In this document: piece after piece, positions 39,273 through 50,550 of the stretch
How positions within the stretch are numbered: the stretch's first letter is position 1
How the letters are laid out: each line of letters opens with the position of its first letter
DNA from: Lentisphaerota bacterium
GTDB taxonomy: Bacteria; Verrucomicrobiota; Lentisphaeria; Victivallales; Victivallaceae
Assembly (NCBI GenBank): GCA_015061545.1
Contig: SUWJ01000010.1
Location: 1 to 64,000, forward strand
Direction: 5' to 3'
DNA length: 64,000 nt
Position numbers and translations under genes: made by a program
Notes under the pieces: model-generated
What the model was told of the DNA's origin: nothing
The model's database searches: none
The model's input: the letters and a program-made list of their open reading frames with translations, nothing else

Positions 39273-40097
39273 ATGGATTTTATGAGCATTGATTATTTTT
39301 CTGATCTGGAATTTGTCTGCCACGGGCAAATGAGTTACTTTAATGGTGTTGTAGAACGTAATGATTTTGATTACTGGGGATTGCAGTTTTCGCGCCGCGG
39401 CAGTCTCTTTCTGCAAATAGACCGCAACCATGCCGAAACCACCGGCAATGCCGCAGTTTTTTTAACTTTTCCCGGGGCATCATTCCGCTACGGAGCAGCT
39501 GATTTATCAAACGGCATCGAAGATAAGCTCTATATTTGCTTCAAAGGCGCGCGGGTCGAACGCTATCTGCAAGGAGAACTGTTGCAGGAACGCCGGAGCG
39601 GAGCTTTAATCCAGCTGGGCGAACCGGAGAGCTTTATGCGGAAGATGCGCACTATCCGCGCGCTGTTGATGCTGCCTTTTTCGCCGGAAAATCATGCCCG
39701 TGCGGTGTTGGAACTGGAACATTTGCTGGTGATTATGAAGTATTCACATCGGGCTGATTCGCCGCGTTCGGACTGGCGATTTGAAGAGTTTTCGGCCCTG
39801 ACGGAGAAAATTGTCGCTTCTCCGGAATTGGCGTGGGATTTTGAAAAAGAAGCGCGTAAACTTTCAGTCAGTTATCCGCATTTCCGGCGGTTGTTTGAAA
39901 AATTCTTTCAGGTTCCGCCCGGCAAATATCTGCTTTCCGCCCGCATCGAAAAAGCGGCGGCGCTGTTGAGCGGTACCAATTTGAGCATCCGGGAAATTGC
40001 GCATGAGTGCGGTTTTGAAGATGAATTTTATTTTTCGCGCATCTTCAAAAAATACCGGATCGTATCACCGCTACAATACCGCGAAAATTTCCGTTGA
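39273..40097 (+). CDS. AraC family transcriptional regulator
   Basis: C-terminal HTH LSVSYPHFRRLFEKFFQVPPGKYLLSARIEKAAALLSGTNLSIREIAHECGFEDEFYFSRIFKKYRIVSPLQYR. Confidence 0.93.
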   Translation: MDFMSIDYFSDLEFVCHGQMSYFNGVVERNDFDYWGLQFSRRGSLFLQIDRNHAETTGNAAVFLTFPGASFRYGAADLSNGIEDKLYICFKGARVERYLQGELLQERRSGALIQLGEPESFMRKMRTIRALLMLPFSPENHARAVLELEHLLVIMKYSHRADSPRSDWRFEEFSALTEKIVASPELAWDFEKEARKLSVSYPHFRRLFEKFFQVPPGKYLLSARIEKAAALLSGTNLSIREIAHECGFEDEFYFSRIFKKYRIVSPLQYRENFR

Positions 40098-40123
40098 AAG
40101 AAATTTCTGCCGTTTAAAAACAA

Positions 40124-40162
40124 GTTGGAACTGTTTTTACGTTGCATAAAAACAGTTCCAAC
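40124..40162. terminator. Bidirectional terminator with perfect 15-bp stem
   Basis: gttggaactgttttt-acgttgcat-aaaaacagttccaac between convergent genes. Confidence 0.75.
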
Positions 40163-40188
40163 ACAAGTATCAAAACTTGCAGGAGAAA

Positions 40189-42753
40189 TTATTCTCCGAC
40201 CACTTTGGATTCGTCAAAGTTGACGTCCGTTTCGCGGATACCCACCACCTTACGGTGCCACAGCGACACGATCGGGCTGGCGATGAAGACCGAAGAATAG
40301 GTCCCTACGATCACCCCGATAAACATCAGCAGCACAAAGTCTTTGATCGCCGATCCACCGAAGATCAGCAGCATCAATACCGCCAGCAGCGTGGTGATAC
40401 TGGTCAGCAGCGTGCGGTTGAGGGTGCGGTTGATGCTGTAGTTGATGATCTGCGCATAACTCATGCCGTTTTTGGCACGCAGGTCTTCGCGGATACGGTC
40501 AAAGATAACAATAGTATCATTAATGGAGTAACCGAGGATCGTCAATACCGCAGCGATCACCGAAAGCGTGATCTGGTTGCCCAGCAGCAGGTAGATCCCC
40601 AGCGCCACGATAATGTCGTGCAGCAGGGCGATGATCCCCGCCATGGCGTAAGCAAATTCGTAGCGCAGCGAAATGTACACGATCATACCCATAATGCTTA
40701 TCACCAGCGCAATGATCGCCGACTTGCTGAACTCCGCCCCGATCAGACCGCCGACCAGATTGTCCTGATCCAGCGACAACTTCAGCTGCGGATAGTTCTT
40801 GTTCAGCACCTTCTGCATACGGTCAGCCGGAGTACCTTCATCGGTGATGGTGGTTTCCTTGACCATGATTTCCAGTTTGTTGCCGTTGGCTGCGCTGCTC
40901 TTGTAGGTGATACGGGCATTGGCAAAACCGTTTTGGTTCAGCGTATTGGTCAACTGCTGGGCAGGGACTGCATCGCTGTAATCATAGACCGCTACCGTAC
41001 CGCCGGAGAGATCCACCCCCAGCATGGCTTTGTTCTGGAATATCATCAACCCTAAACTGCCGATAATAAGCACTGCGGAGAGGACAAATGCGATCTTGTA
41101 CTTGCCGAGGAAGTTAAATTGCGGCTTCTTGAACAGCAGCAGCATCGGCAGCTTTTTCAAGCCGCAGCGCAGCATATAATCGAAGATCAAACGGTTGAGG
41201 AACAGTGCAGTGAACAAGCTCGTAAGAATACCGATGCTCAGCGTGACGGCAAAACCTTTGATCGCCCCTGTACCGATCCAGTAAAGGATCATCCCCACAA
41301 ACAGCGTGGTCAAGTTGGCGTCCAGCACCGCGCTCAAGGCTTTGCTGTAACCGGCATCGACTGCTGTTGCCAGCGTCTTGCCTTCGTTAAGTTCTTCGCG
41401 GATACGTTCAAAAATCAGCACGTTGGCGTCAACTGCCATACCGATCGTAAGCACGATACCGGCGATCCCGGGCAGCGTCAGCGTGGCATCAAACGCCGCC
41501 AGCGCACCCAGCACCAGCACCATGTTTACCGCCAGCGCAACCACCGCAGTCAAACCTGCGATCAGATAGTAGCCCACCATAAAGATAACTACTGCGATCA
41601 TGCCGTAGATACCCGCGCGGATACCGCTTTTGATGTTGTCAGCCCCCAGCGTCGGGTCAACGTCGTAAACCGACTGGACCTCGATGATGAAGGGGAAACT
41701 GCCGCTGACCAGCGCATTGGCAATGTTGGTGACTTCTTCGTCGGAGAACTGCCCGGTGATTTCACCCGAACCGGACAGGATTTCGCTCTGGATCGTCGGC
41801 GCGGTGTAGAGTTTGCCGTCCAGCACCACCGCCAGATTGCGGTATTTGTAACGGGTGGTGATTTCGCCGAACTTGCGGGCGCCTTCGGTGTTGAAGCGGA
41901 AGGTGATCTTGCGGTTGTTGTATTCATCCCGCACGGGACGGGCATCGACAATGCTGCGGCCATCCATTTCGGGGATTTTTTTCACAAAGTAGTACTGCAC
42001 GTTGGCTTGTTTGCCTTTGCGGAACTCTTCGATGGTCATAAGCTCGTAACCGGCGGGAGCTTTGAAGTTCTTGATGTTCCCTGAAGCCAGCATCTGCGAC
42101 ACCAGATTGCTGTTGTTTTCGTGAACCAGACGGAAATGCAGCTTGGCGCTCATGCTCAGGAGGTTCTGCAATTTTGCCTTTTCGCTTTTACTGGTGATCG
42201 GCGCTTTCAGCGAAATGAAATCGGAACCCGCAGGTGCGATTTCGGTTTCGTAGATATGTTCTTTTTCCAGACGTTTACGCAGCACTTCAATCGCCAGATC
42301 GCGGTAGCGGTTGAACTCTTCGGTGCTGAGTTCCCCGGAGTCTTCGGCGCGGAGGCTCTTGTCTTCCACCAGCTTGAGCATGAATTCCACCCCGCCTGCC
42401 AGGTCGATACCGCGGCGGATCGAGGCGCTGGTGAGTTTGCGCAGCGAACTTATGGCGTCTGCATTGTGGTCGGCGGGCGGGATCTTGGTTATATCCGACA
42501 GCAGCACGCCGTTTTTATTCGCCGCCTGCAGCAGCGCGTTGGTATCAAAAAGATCCGGCGAAGCCTTCTGCAACTGCTGGGCTTCATCCACCAGTTTTTT
42601 GCCCTGTACATCATCCGGATTTTTCAATACCGAAAGAAAAGTTTTGTAAAAATCCCGTTCCTGAAGCGGGTAGGTCGACCAGGCGAAAACTCCGATCACA
42701 ATAATTGCGATCACAGTCCGCAGGATCACCGGGCGCTTGTCATTGATTGCCAT
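40189..42753 (-). CDS. secDF: SecD/SecF fusion protein-export membrane protein
   Basis: RRGIDLAGGVEFML (SecD), GMAVDANVLIFERIREEL, then second half GVDLSGGTVAVYDY and YSINDTIVIFDRIREDL (SecF). Confidence 0.96.
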   Translation of the reverse strand: MAINDKRPVILRTVIAIIVIGVFAWSTYPLQERDFYKTFLSVLKNPDDVQGKKLVDEAQQLQKASPDLFDTNALLQAANKNGVLLSDITKIPPADHNADAISSLRKLTSASIRRGIDLAGGVEFMLKLVEDKSLRAEDSGELSTEEFNRYRDLAIEVLRKRLEKEHIYETEIAPAGSDFISLKAPITSKSEKAKLQNLLSMSAKLHFRLVHENNSNLVSQMLASGNIKNFKAPAGYELMTIEEFRKGKQANVQYYFVKKIPEMDGRSIVDARPVRDEYNNRKITFRFNTEGARKFGEITTRYKYRNLAVVLDGKLYTAPTIQSEILSGSGEITGQFSDEEVTNIANALVSGSFPFIIEVQSVYDVDPTLGADNIKSGIRAGIYGMIAVVIFMVGYYLIAGLTAVVALAVNMVLVLGALAAFDATLTLPGIAGIVLTIGMAVDANVLIFERIREELNEGKTLATAVDAGYSKALSAVLDANLTTLFVGMILYWIGTGAIKGFAVTLSIGILTSLFTALFLNRLIFDYMLRCGLKKLPMLLLFKKPQFNFLGKYKIAFVLSAVLIIGSLGLMIFQNKAMLGVDLSGGTVAVYDYSDAVPAQQLTNTLNQNGFANARITYKSSAANGNKLEIMVKETTITDEGTPADRMQKVLNKNYPQLKLSLDQDNLVGGLIGAEFSKSAIIALVISIMGMIVYISLRYEFAYAMAGIIALLHDIIVALGIYLLLGNQITLSVIAAVLTILGYSINDTIVIFDRIREDLRAKNGMSYAQIINYSINRTLNRTLLTSITTLLAVLMLLIFGGSAIKDFVLLMFIGVIVGTYSSVFIASPIVSLWHRKVVGIRETDVNFDESKVVGE

Positions 42754-42782
42754 AGTAAATTTTCTTCCTTATTAAATACGAT

Positions 42783-42816
42783 AAAAGCCGAGCTCACGCA
42801 AAAGAGCTTCGGCCTT
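42783..42816 (-). terminator. Terminator downstream of yajC
   Basis: aaaagccgagctcacgcaaaagagcttcggcctt stem-loop. Confidence 0.6.
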
Positions 42817-42827
42817 ATTGATAAATT

Positions 42828-43172
42828 TTACTTTTTCGGTTCTTCGGCGGCGTTGTCGAGAACCTGTGCAACGGCGCTCTTGAGAATTTCCACCGCAGGC
42901 ATTTTGTCTGCCAATTCGATCATCAGCGTATCCTGCCCTACTTCTGCCACCTTGCCGGTAAAACCGCCGATGGTACGGACTTTGGTGCCTTTAACGATGG
43001 AGTCAAACATCTTCTGCTGTTTTTCCCGCTGCTTTTTCTGGCTGCGGCTGGATATGAAGGTCATGACCACAACCACGACCAGCAGCGGCACCATAAAGGT
43101 CCACATACTGTTGTTGGCGGCGGGGGCCGCCGCAGCTTCACCTGCGGCGATCAGAAGCGAATCCATAATCAT
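42828..43172 (-). CDS. yajC: Preprotein translocase subunit YajC
   Basis: Single TM then SRSQKKQREKQQKMFDSIVKGTKVRTIGGFTGKVAEV. Confidence 0.93.
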   Translation of the reverse strand: MIMDSLLIAAGEAAAAPAANNSMWTFMVPLLVVVVVMTFISSRSQKKQREKQQKMFDSIVKGTKVRTIGGFTGKVAEVGQDTLMIELADKMPAVEILKSAVAQVLDNAAEEPKK

Positions 43173-43353
43173 TTTTTTTCTCCTTGATTTATTTTAATTT
43201 TTTAATGAAATAAACACTTGATAACAAAATAACACTATACACCTGAAAAGTTATTTTCGCAAATATTCCAACTGTATTTATTTGACAATTTTTCTGTTTT
43301 CTGGCTGGTTACAGCGGTATCGGGCAGGGGATTACCCGACTGATAAAACCAGT

Positions 43354-44082
43354 TTATTCCGAAAAAAGGATCCCCAGTTTGCGGCGCTGCAGCAGCATAG
43401 CGGCGGCAGTATCAAAAAATCCGCTGTCCAGTTCCCAGACTTCTGCCAATTCCCGCAAAGCGGATGCTTCGGAGCTGCTCCAGACATCGTCGCTCATACG
43501 CATTTCGATCAGATTCAACAGTACAGATTGCTTTTGTTCTTCCGTAAACGCATTGTGGCAATTGGCGATCAAATCGGGCAGTTCGTAATTGGCTCCATAC
43601 TTTTTGCCCGCCTGATAAAGCTGTTTGCCCAGTAAGTCGCAAGTGTAATCGGCGCAAGCAGCGTCGGAGAGTCGGCTGAGCAATGCAGCCATCAGCAATG
43701 CCGGTTCCGAAAACATCGACCGCGGTTCAGCATGAGCGGCGGTTATGGCATTGAGAATAATTTCGCAATCTTCTTTTTCCGACGGGGTGAAACTGCAGCT
43801 GTAACTGGTGCCGCTGCAATCCATATCAATCGCCAGATTATATTTCTCTTCGCGGTAATTGTCGAAAGTCCAACTGGCAGTTTCGCCATAACAGCCTTCG
43901 TAATCGCGCAATCCCAAGCGGCGGTAGAGCAGGACAATGCCTTCTTCGTAAAGCAGCAAATAGCCTTCGCCCCGTTCGCCATTGACCGCGCCTGAGAGGC
44001 GGACTCCGGCTTTAAGTGTTCCGCTGCCGCCCAGTGACGCGGCTTCGCGCAGAATCGAACTGAGTACATATTTTACATCCAT
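43354..44082 (-). CDS. Hypothetical protein
   Basis: 242-aa ORF in operon-like position upstream of secDF; no family recognised. Confidence 0.55.
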   Translation of the reverse strand: MDVKYVLSSILREAASLGGSGTLKAGVRLSGAVNGERGEGYLLLYEEGIVLLYRRLGLRDYEGCYGETASWTFDNYREEKYNLAIDMDCSGTSYSCSFTPSEKEDCEIILNAITAAHAEPRSMFSEPALLMAALLSRLSDAACADYTCDLLGKQLYQAGKKYGANYELPDLIANCHNAFTEEQKQSVLLNLIEMRMSDDVWSSSEASALRELAEVWELDSGFFDTAAAMLLQRRKLGILFSE

Positions 44083-44124
44083 AATTCTCCTCCATGAAGT
44101 TCCGTGCCGCCTGAGCGGGTACGA

Positions 44125-45498
<1,374 letters not shown>

Positions 45499-45721
45499 AA
45501 TATCCTGTCTTTCTGCTTTGATTTGTTTTTTTATAATTGGCTCTGTTCCCGATTAGATAAATGCACTTCAAGTTTTGAAAAAATCTGATCCGGCACTTTT
45601 ACCGTTCAGCAGCCGCTATTGGGGACAGAACTTTACTATTACACACAAAAGCGCGGCTGGAAAGGCCGCGCCGTACAATACTTCTGTTGCATTTTATTGC
45701 AGCAGAATGTACTGAAAAATC

Positions 45722-46957
45722 TTACTTGTTGATTCTGAATACATGATCCGACAGGATCGGCAGTTCAACCTTGTCCGCAGGTTCCAGCTGCCACATATTC
45801 AAATAATCGGTTGTCGCAACCGTTGCCACAAAAATCATGATCAATGCCGCCAGCGTGGCAAAGATGGCAAAGGTCACATTGATAGCCGTGGATTCAGGTC
45901 GGCTGTCCTTGAGCTTGTTGACCGCATTGGGATCCAGCGCACCTGCACCATCCTGCACCATGGGCGCGCTGCCCAGATCTTTGATGGCATCGGTATTGAC
46001 TTTAAGCCCGGCTTTTTCTTTGGGCGGAGCCTGATTTTTGCCGTTATTGCCTGTGGGTTCTTCCTGAGGAGCTTCTGCTGCGGGGGCAGGTTTGGGCATG
46101 GCAGGTTTGGCTGCCGCTGCGGGCTTGTTCAGTTTAATGCCGCCAACTGCCGACGCGCCGCCCGCCTGAGAGGCAGGAGCCACCGAACCGGGCATGGCGG
46201 GTTTGGGGGCAGGACGCTGCAGTTTAACCGTATCATCCACATTGCCGGCCTTGAACTTTTCGTCCTGGGCATCTATTTTTACGCTCTTGCGGGTACGGGT
46301 GTCGTCACCGGCGGGAGCGTTAAGGTCAATTTCAGGAGCTGACGCTTCCGGAACAGTCAGCTTGACCGTCTTGCGGGTGTTGGTATCACCGGGTTTGGCA
46401 TTCAGGTCGATCACCGGCGTATGCGTAGGCGCAATGCTGTTGACTTTGACTGTCTGGCGGGGCTTGGTCGGATCCGCAACTTTGGCGGGCTGTACCGGCG
46501 GCGGTGCCGCAGCCGAGATTTTGACCGTCTTGCGGGTAGTGGTGTCGAGATCCGCTTCGGTCATTGCAATAACATCCTGAGTGTCAAGTGCTTCAAGCTG
46601 CTGAGTGCGGCGCGGGGTCGCACTGTGGGCCGGGGCGGGCACGGGTTTGGCAATGTCGAGCGGTTTGACGGCAGGACCATTGGCCAAACTGGAGAGTTTG
46701 ACGGTACGGCGGGTACGGGTGTCGTCGGATTGCTCTGCTGCCGGAGCAGGAGCTGCCGCAGGTTTGGGCGCGCCCATTCCTGCCAGACCCTGCAGTTTCA
46801 TAGTACGGCGGGTCATAGTGCTGGAGGCAGGAGCTGCCGTTGCAGAGGTTTCCAGATCAATAGCAGGAGCAGTTCTGCCGGGAGTATTGGCGTTGATCTT
46901 GCTCGTTACCCTGGTCTTGGTATCTTCAGCTTCCGGGAGGTTGTTTTGTTCTGTCAT
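45722..46957 (-). CDS. Repeat-containing single-pass (C-terminal TM) protein with TRxTVKL motifs
   Basis: Repeated [T]xTR[KR]TVK[LI] motifs in a Pro/Ala-rich region, then TM INVTFAIFATLAALIMIFVATVAT. Confidence 0.75.
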   Translation of the reverse strand: MTEQNNLPEAEDTKTRVTSKINANTPGRTAPAIDLETSATAAPASSTMTRRTMKLQGLAGMGAPKPAAAPAPAAEQSDDTRTRRTVKLSSLANGPAVKPLDIAKPVPAPAHSATPRRTQQLEALDTQDVIAMTEADLDTTTRKTVKISAAAPPPVQPAKVADPTKPRQTVKVNSIAPTHTPVIDLNAKPGDTNTRKTVKLTVPEASAPEIDLNAPAGDDTRTRKSVKIDAQDEKFKAGNVDDTVKLQRPAPKPAMPGSVAPASQAGGASAVGGIKLNKPAAAAKPAMPKPAPAAEAPQEEPTGNNGKNQAPPKEKAGLKVNTDAIKDLGSAPMVQDGAGALDPNAVNKLKDSRPESTAINVTFAIFATLAALIMIFVATVATTDYLNMWQLEPADKVELPILSDHVFRINK

Positions 46958-47121
46958 AAAAACTATCCTGTTTTAGGAGGTTTAAGTCCCCGTTTTTTGT
47001 TATTTGTAAATACCCATTCGGTCAAGAATATAACCCTGTATTTTCAAAATGGCAAATCCTGAAAGGCATATTCCTGATTATTTTACGTTTTTTTTTGAAA
47101 AAAATCGGAAAAAATCCTTTT

Positions 47122-48528
47122 TTAAGCGTTTCCGCCCAGTTGTTGGATCCGTTGAGCCACATCTCTGAACTTGGTGCTGTTGCGGTAGATTTCCTGAAAT
47201 GCCGCCAGCGCTTCATCTTTTCGGCCGAGTTCTTCCAGCGCCGAAGCGCGGGTGTACATGACCGCAAATTTATTCCGATCCATACGCACCATTTCCGCCA
47301 GCGCTTCGTCGCAGAAGCGGATGGCTTCTTCGTACTGATTCTGTTCAAAGGCGCAGCGACCCAGCAGAGCTATGCTGGGAGTGCGGCGCTGGGGACTCTT
47401 GGCTGCTTCGTTCAGCTCCCGCACCGCATCTTCGTAGCGGCCGGCATCGGCATAGATCGAACCCAGGTCAAAGTGCAGCAGCGCTTCCGCAGGGTACGCC
47501 TGGACCCGCCGTTCGGCACGTTCGATACGGAATTCCAGCAAAAAGTCTTCCGCTTCCTTGAGATTGCCTTCCATCGCCGGATCCACCGCTGCTTTTTTGC
47601 GCACCTGATCCACGATCAAATTGTATTTGGCAAGGTAGGTGCGTTCGATCTGCTTATCCAGCGTCGGGTCCAGCGCGGGCAGATTTTTAGCCACGATCTC
47701 GAAGTTTTCGATCGCTTTGTCGTAATCGCCGACTACGATGTAGGCTTCCGCCAGCTTTTTGCGCATTTCGTCAGAATTCTTTTCCGCCAGTTCTTTGGTG
47801 TAGAGTTTGATCAAAGTGCGGGCGTGGTCGGCATCGCGCAAGGTTCCTTCCGCCAGCTGAATGGTCAGCGCGTCATCTTTCACGCTCTTGCCGCGGCTGG
47901 CAAGGCTTTCCTTTTCCCATGCCGCTTTCTGCTGAGTGGCAAATGCCGCTGCTTCGCGCAATTCGTTCTGGATTTTCTTATCTTTGGGATTCTTGCTGGC
48001 AAGATACTGGAATACCTTCAAGGCTTCCTGGGCCTGACCGTCGGAGCGGTAGCAGCCCGCCAGCTTGCGGAGTACCTGTACATTGTCAGGCTGATAATCG
48101 TGCAGCACCTGCAACGCATCAATGGCAATGTTAGCTGCATCGGCTTTAACTGCCGCATCCGCCAGCGCCTGCAGCACGGTGGGATTGTTCAGGTAGGAGC
48201 TCAAAACTTTTTCGCACTCGCCAATGGCATCCAAGGGACTGCTCTTGGTCAGACTTTTGATTTTGCCCATTGCCAGCGCGCCTTTGATCCCGGCAATGGT
48301 TTGAGCCATGCCCTTGCGGGTTTTGGTGTACTGCTTTTCGTAGCTGCGCAGTTTCTGACGCGCTTCGGTGAAGGCGGGAACCCGCAGTACGACCTCAAGC
48401 ATACAGCGGATCGCAAATTCCCAGTTCTCGCTGCGTTCAAATTCGACCGCGCGATTGTAGAATTCACGGATCCCTGCGTGCACATCCTGAAGAGTTTTTT
48501 CTTTCATAAAAACTTTTTTTTTCAGCAA
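47122..48528 (-). CDS. Tetratricopeptide repeat protein
   Basis: TPR-like repeats (ALLHFDLGSIYADAGRYEDAVRELNEAAK, RKLAEAYIVVGDYDKAIENFEI). Confidence 0.82.
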   Translation of the reverse strand: MLKKKVFMKEKTLQDVHAGIREFYNRAVEFERSENWEFAIRCMLEVVLRVPAFTEARQKLRSYEKQYTKTRKGMAQTIAGIKGALAMGKIKSLTKSSPLDAIGECEKVLSSYLNNPTVLQALADAAVKADAANIAIDALQVLHDYQPDNVQVLRKLAGCYRSDGQAQEALKVFQYLASKNPKDKKIQNELREAAAFATQQKAAWEKESLASRGKSVKDDALTIQLAEGTLRDADHARTLIKLYTKELAEKNSDEMRKKLAEAYIVVGDYDKAIENFEIVAKNLPALDPTLDKQIERTYLAKYNLIVDQVRKKAAVDPAMEGNLKEAEDFLLEFRIERAERRVQAYPAEALLHFDLGSIYADAGRYEDAVRELNEAAKSPQRRTPSIALLGRCAFEQNQYEEAIRFCDEALAEMVRMDRNKFAVMYTRASALEELGRKDEALAAFQEIYRNSTKFRDVAQRIQQLGGNA

Positions 48529-48815
48529 CGATTCTTCCGGGGGTGGAGAATCGGTTGCCCTCCCTTGTGATTTATTATATAAAAAAATTAAAAAATTGTC
48601 ATCTCATCGGTATTTCTCAGACACGGAAATACACCATTCTTTATCTATACACCATTTTCCTGTTTTTTTCAAGCTTTAAATGCAAAAAATCATCATTTTT
48701 TATTTGTGGAGCGGATGGTAATCAAGAATGTTTAAAAAAATTTGCCGAACATAAAAAAAGTGCTATATTAACCTGATATGTTTATATATACTTATATGTA
48801 ATACGGGAGCGTCTA

Positions 48816-48944
48816 ATGTTTTTGGGTATGAGTGACCCATGGGTGGCAGCGGCTTATATTGCCAATATTGCTGTTACTCTGGTCTGTGTTGTTTACGGGA
48901 TCTGTTTCTACAATTCGGGCGATGATTCAGAGGTGGAAAAATGA
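48816..48944 (+). CDS. Symporter small accessory protein (42 aa; below the ORF track length cut-off)
   Basis: MFLGMSDPWVAAAYIANIAVTLVCVVYGICFYNSGDDSEVEK*, single TM, ATGA overlap with the SSS symporter gene. Confidence 0.8.
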   Translation: MFLGMSDPWVAAAYIANIAVTLVCVVYGICFYNSGDDSEVEK

Positions 48945-50521
48945 ATAGTACACTTATATTCTGCCTGATCGTTCCGCTTTTTCTCGCTGCGGTGGCTTAC
49001 TTGAGTTATCTGGGGTACCGCTCCACCCGCAGCAGCAAAGATTATCTGGTGGGCGGCAACTCGGTGCACCCTTTTGTTATGGCAATGAGTTACGGCGCTG
49101 CGTTTATCAGCACTTCGGCGATCGTCGGATTCGGCGGCATGGCGGGAGTGTACGGCCTGGGGCTTTTGTGGCTGCCGTTCATGAACATAGCCGTAGGTGT
49201 GTTGCTGGCGTTTCTGGTTTTCGGAAAACGTACCCGCCGGATCGGTCAGCGGCTGGATGCCAACACCTTTCCTGAATTTATCGGTCTGCGCTTTCAGTCG
49301 CGTTGGATAAAGGTGCTGCTGGCGGCGATCATCGTGGCTTTTATGCCGATCTATTCGGGCGTGGTGCTGATCGGCGGAGCCCGCTTTCTGGAACAGACGC
49401 TCAATGTGGATTACAATGTGGCGCTGCTGATTTTTGCGGTGGTGATTTCCATTTACGTCGGTTTTGGCGGGATCAAAGGCGTGATGTATGTCGATGCAAT
49501 GCTGGGCGTGGTGATGGTGCTGGGGATGCTTTCGCTGCTGGTGATGACTTATCATGAGATGGGCGGCATTGTTTCGGCGCATCAGGCACTCAGCGATATG
49601 CGACCGCTGGTGCCGGAAGCACTTGCCAAACTGGGGCATGAGGGCTGGACAAGTATGCCGCGCTGGAACTCGCAATGGTCGTGGACTCTTATATCCAGTT
49701 TGATTCTGGGTGTGGGGATCGGTGCTTTGGCGCAGCCGCAGCTGGCGGTCAGATTTATGACGGTCAAAAGCGGCAAGCAGCTCAATCGGGCGGTGCTGGT
49801 CGGTTCGGTATTTATCCTCTGTACTGCGGGGATCGCGTATGTGGTCGGCGCCCTTGCCAATGTCTGGTTTTTCCGTCATGACGGCGTGATTGCGCTGCAG
49901 GCGGCGGGGGGCAATGCGGATTTGATCATTCCCCGTTTTATTGATCGGGCTATGCCTAAAGCATTTGTCTATATATTTATGCTTACGCTGCTGTCGGCAG
50001 CGATGAGTACGCTCAGTTCGCTGGTACACGTCAACGGCAGTTCGCTGGGGCACGACCTCTGCCGGACTTTGAGTCAGGATAAACTCGACAGCCGCAAGAT
50101 CACCCGTATCGGGGTGGTGCTGGGGATCATCGGCAGTATTGCCGTAGCTTACATCTTTCCCCCCGGTATTGTGGCCCGGGGTACTGCGATCTTTTTCGGG
50201 GTATGTGCGGCGGCTTTTCTGCCCGCTTACTTTGCCGCTCTTTACTGGAAACGCGCCACCCGTATCGGAGTTTGGGCGAGTGTGGTGACCGGTTCGGCGG
50301 TGAGTATTTTCGGATTGACTTTTATGCACATATCAGAATCCAAAGCGTTGGGGATCTGCAAACTGGTCACGGGTAAAGATGTGCTTTTCAGTCAATTCCC
50401 CTGGCCCTTTGTGGATACGCTTTGCTATGCGCTGCCGCTTTCGGCGGTGGTGCTGGTGGTGGTGAGTCTTTGTACCGCTGCACCTGATAAAGAACATATC
50501 AACAAGTGTTTTGATAAATAA
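48941..50521 (+). CDS. Sodium:solute symporter (SSS) family protein
   Basis: SSKDYLVGGNSVHPFVMAMSYGAAFISTSAIVGFGG, multi-TM. Confidence 0.93.
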   Translation: MNSTLIFCLIVPLFLAAVAYLSYLGYRSTRSSKDYLVGGNSVHPFVMAMSYGAAFISTSAIVGFGGMAGVYGLGLLWLPFMNIAVGVLLAFLVFGKRTRRIGQRLDANTFPEFIGLRFQSRWIKVLLAAIIVAFMPIYSGVVLIGGARFLEQTLNVDYNVALLIFAVVISIYVGFGGIKGVMYVDAMLGVVMVLGMLSLLVMTYHEMGGIVSAHQALSDMRPLVPEALAKLGHEGWTSMPRWNSQWSWTLISSLILGVGIGALAQPQLAVRFMTVKSGKQLNRAVLVGSVFILCTAGIAYVVGALANVWFFRHDGVIALQAAGGNADLIIPRFIDRAMPKAFVYIFMLTLLSAAMSTLSSLVHVNGSSLGHDLCRTLSQDKLDSRKITRIGVVLGIIGSIAVAYIFPPGIVARGTAIFFGVCAAAFLPAYFAALYWKRATRIGVWASVVTGSAVSIFGLTFMHISESKALGICKLVTGKDVLFSQFPWPFVDTLCYALPLSAVVLVVVSLCTAAPDKEHINKCFDK

Positions 50522-50550
50522 ATAACTGCAAGAGAGAGGAGTAATAGATT

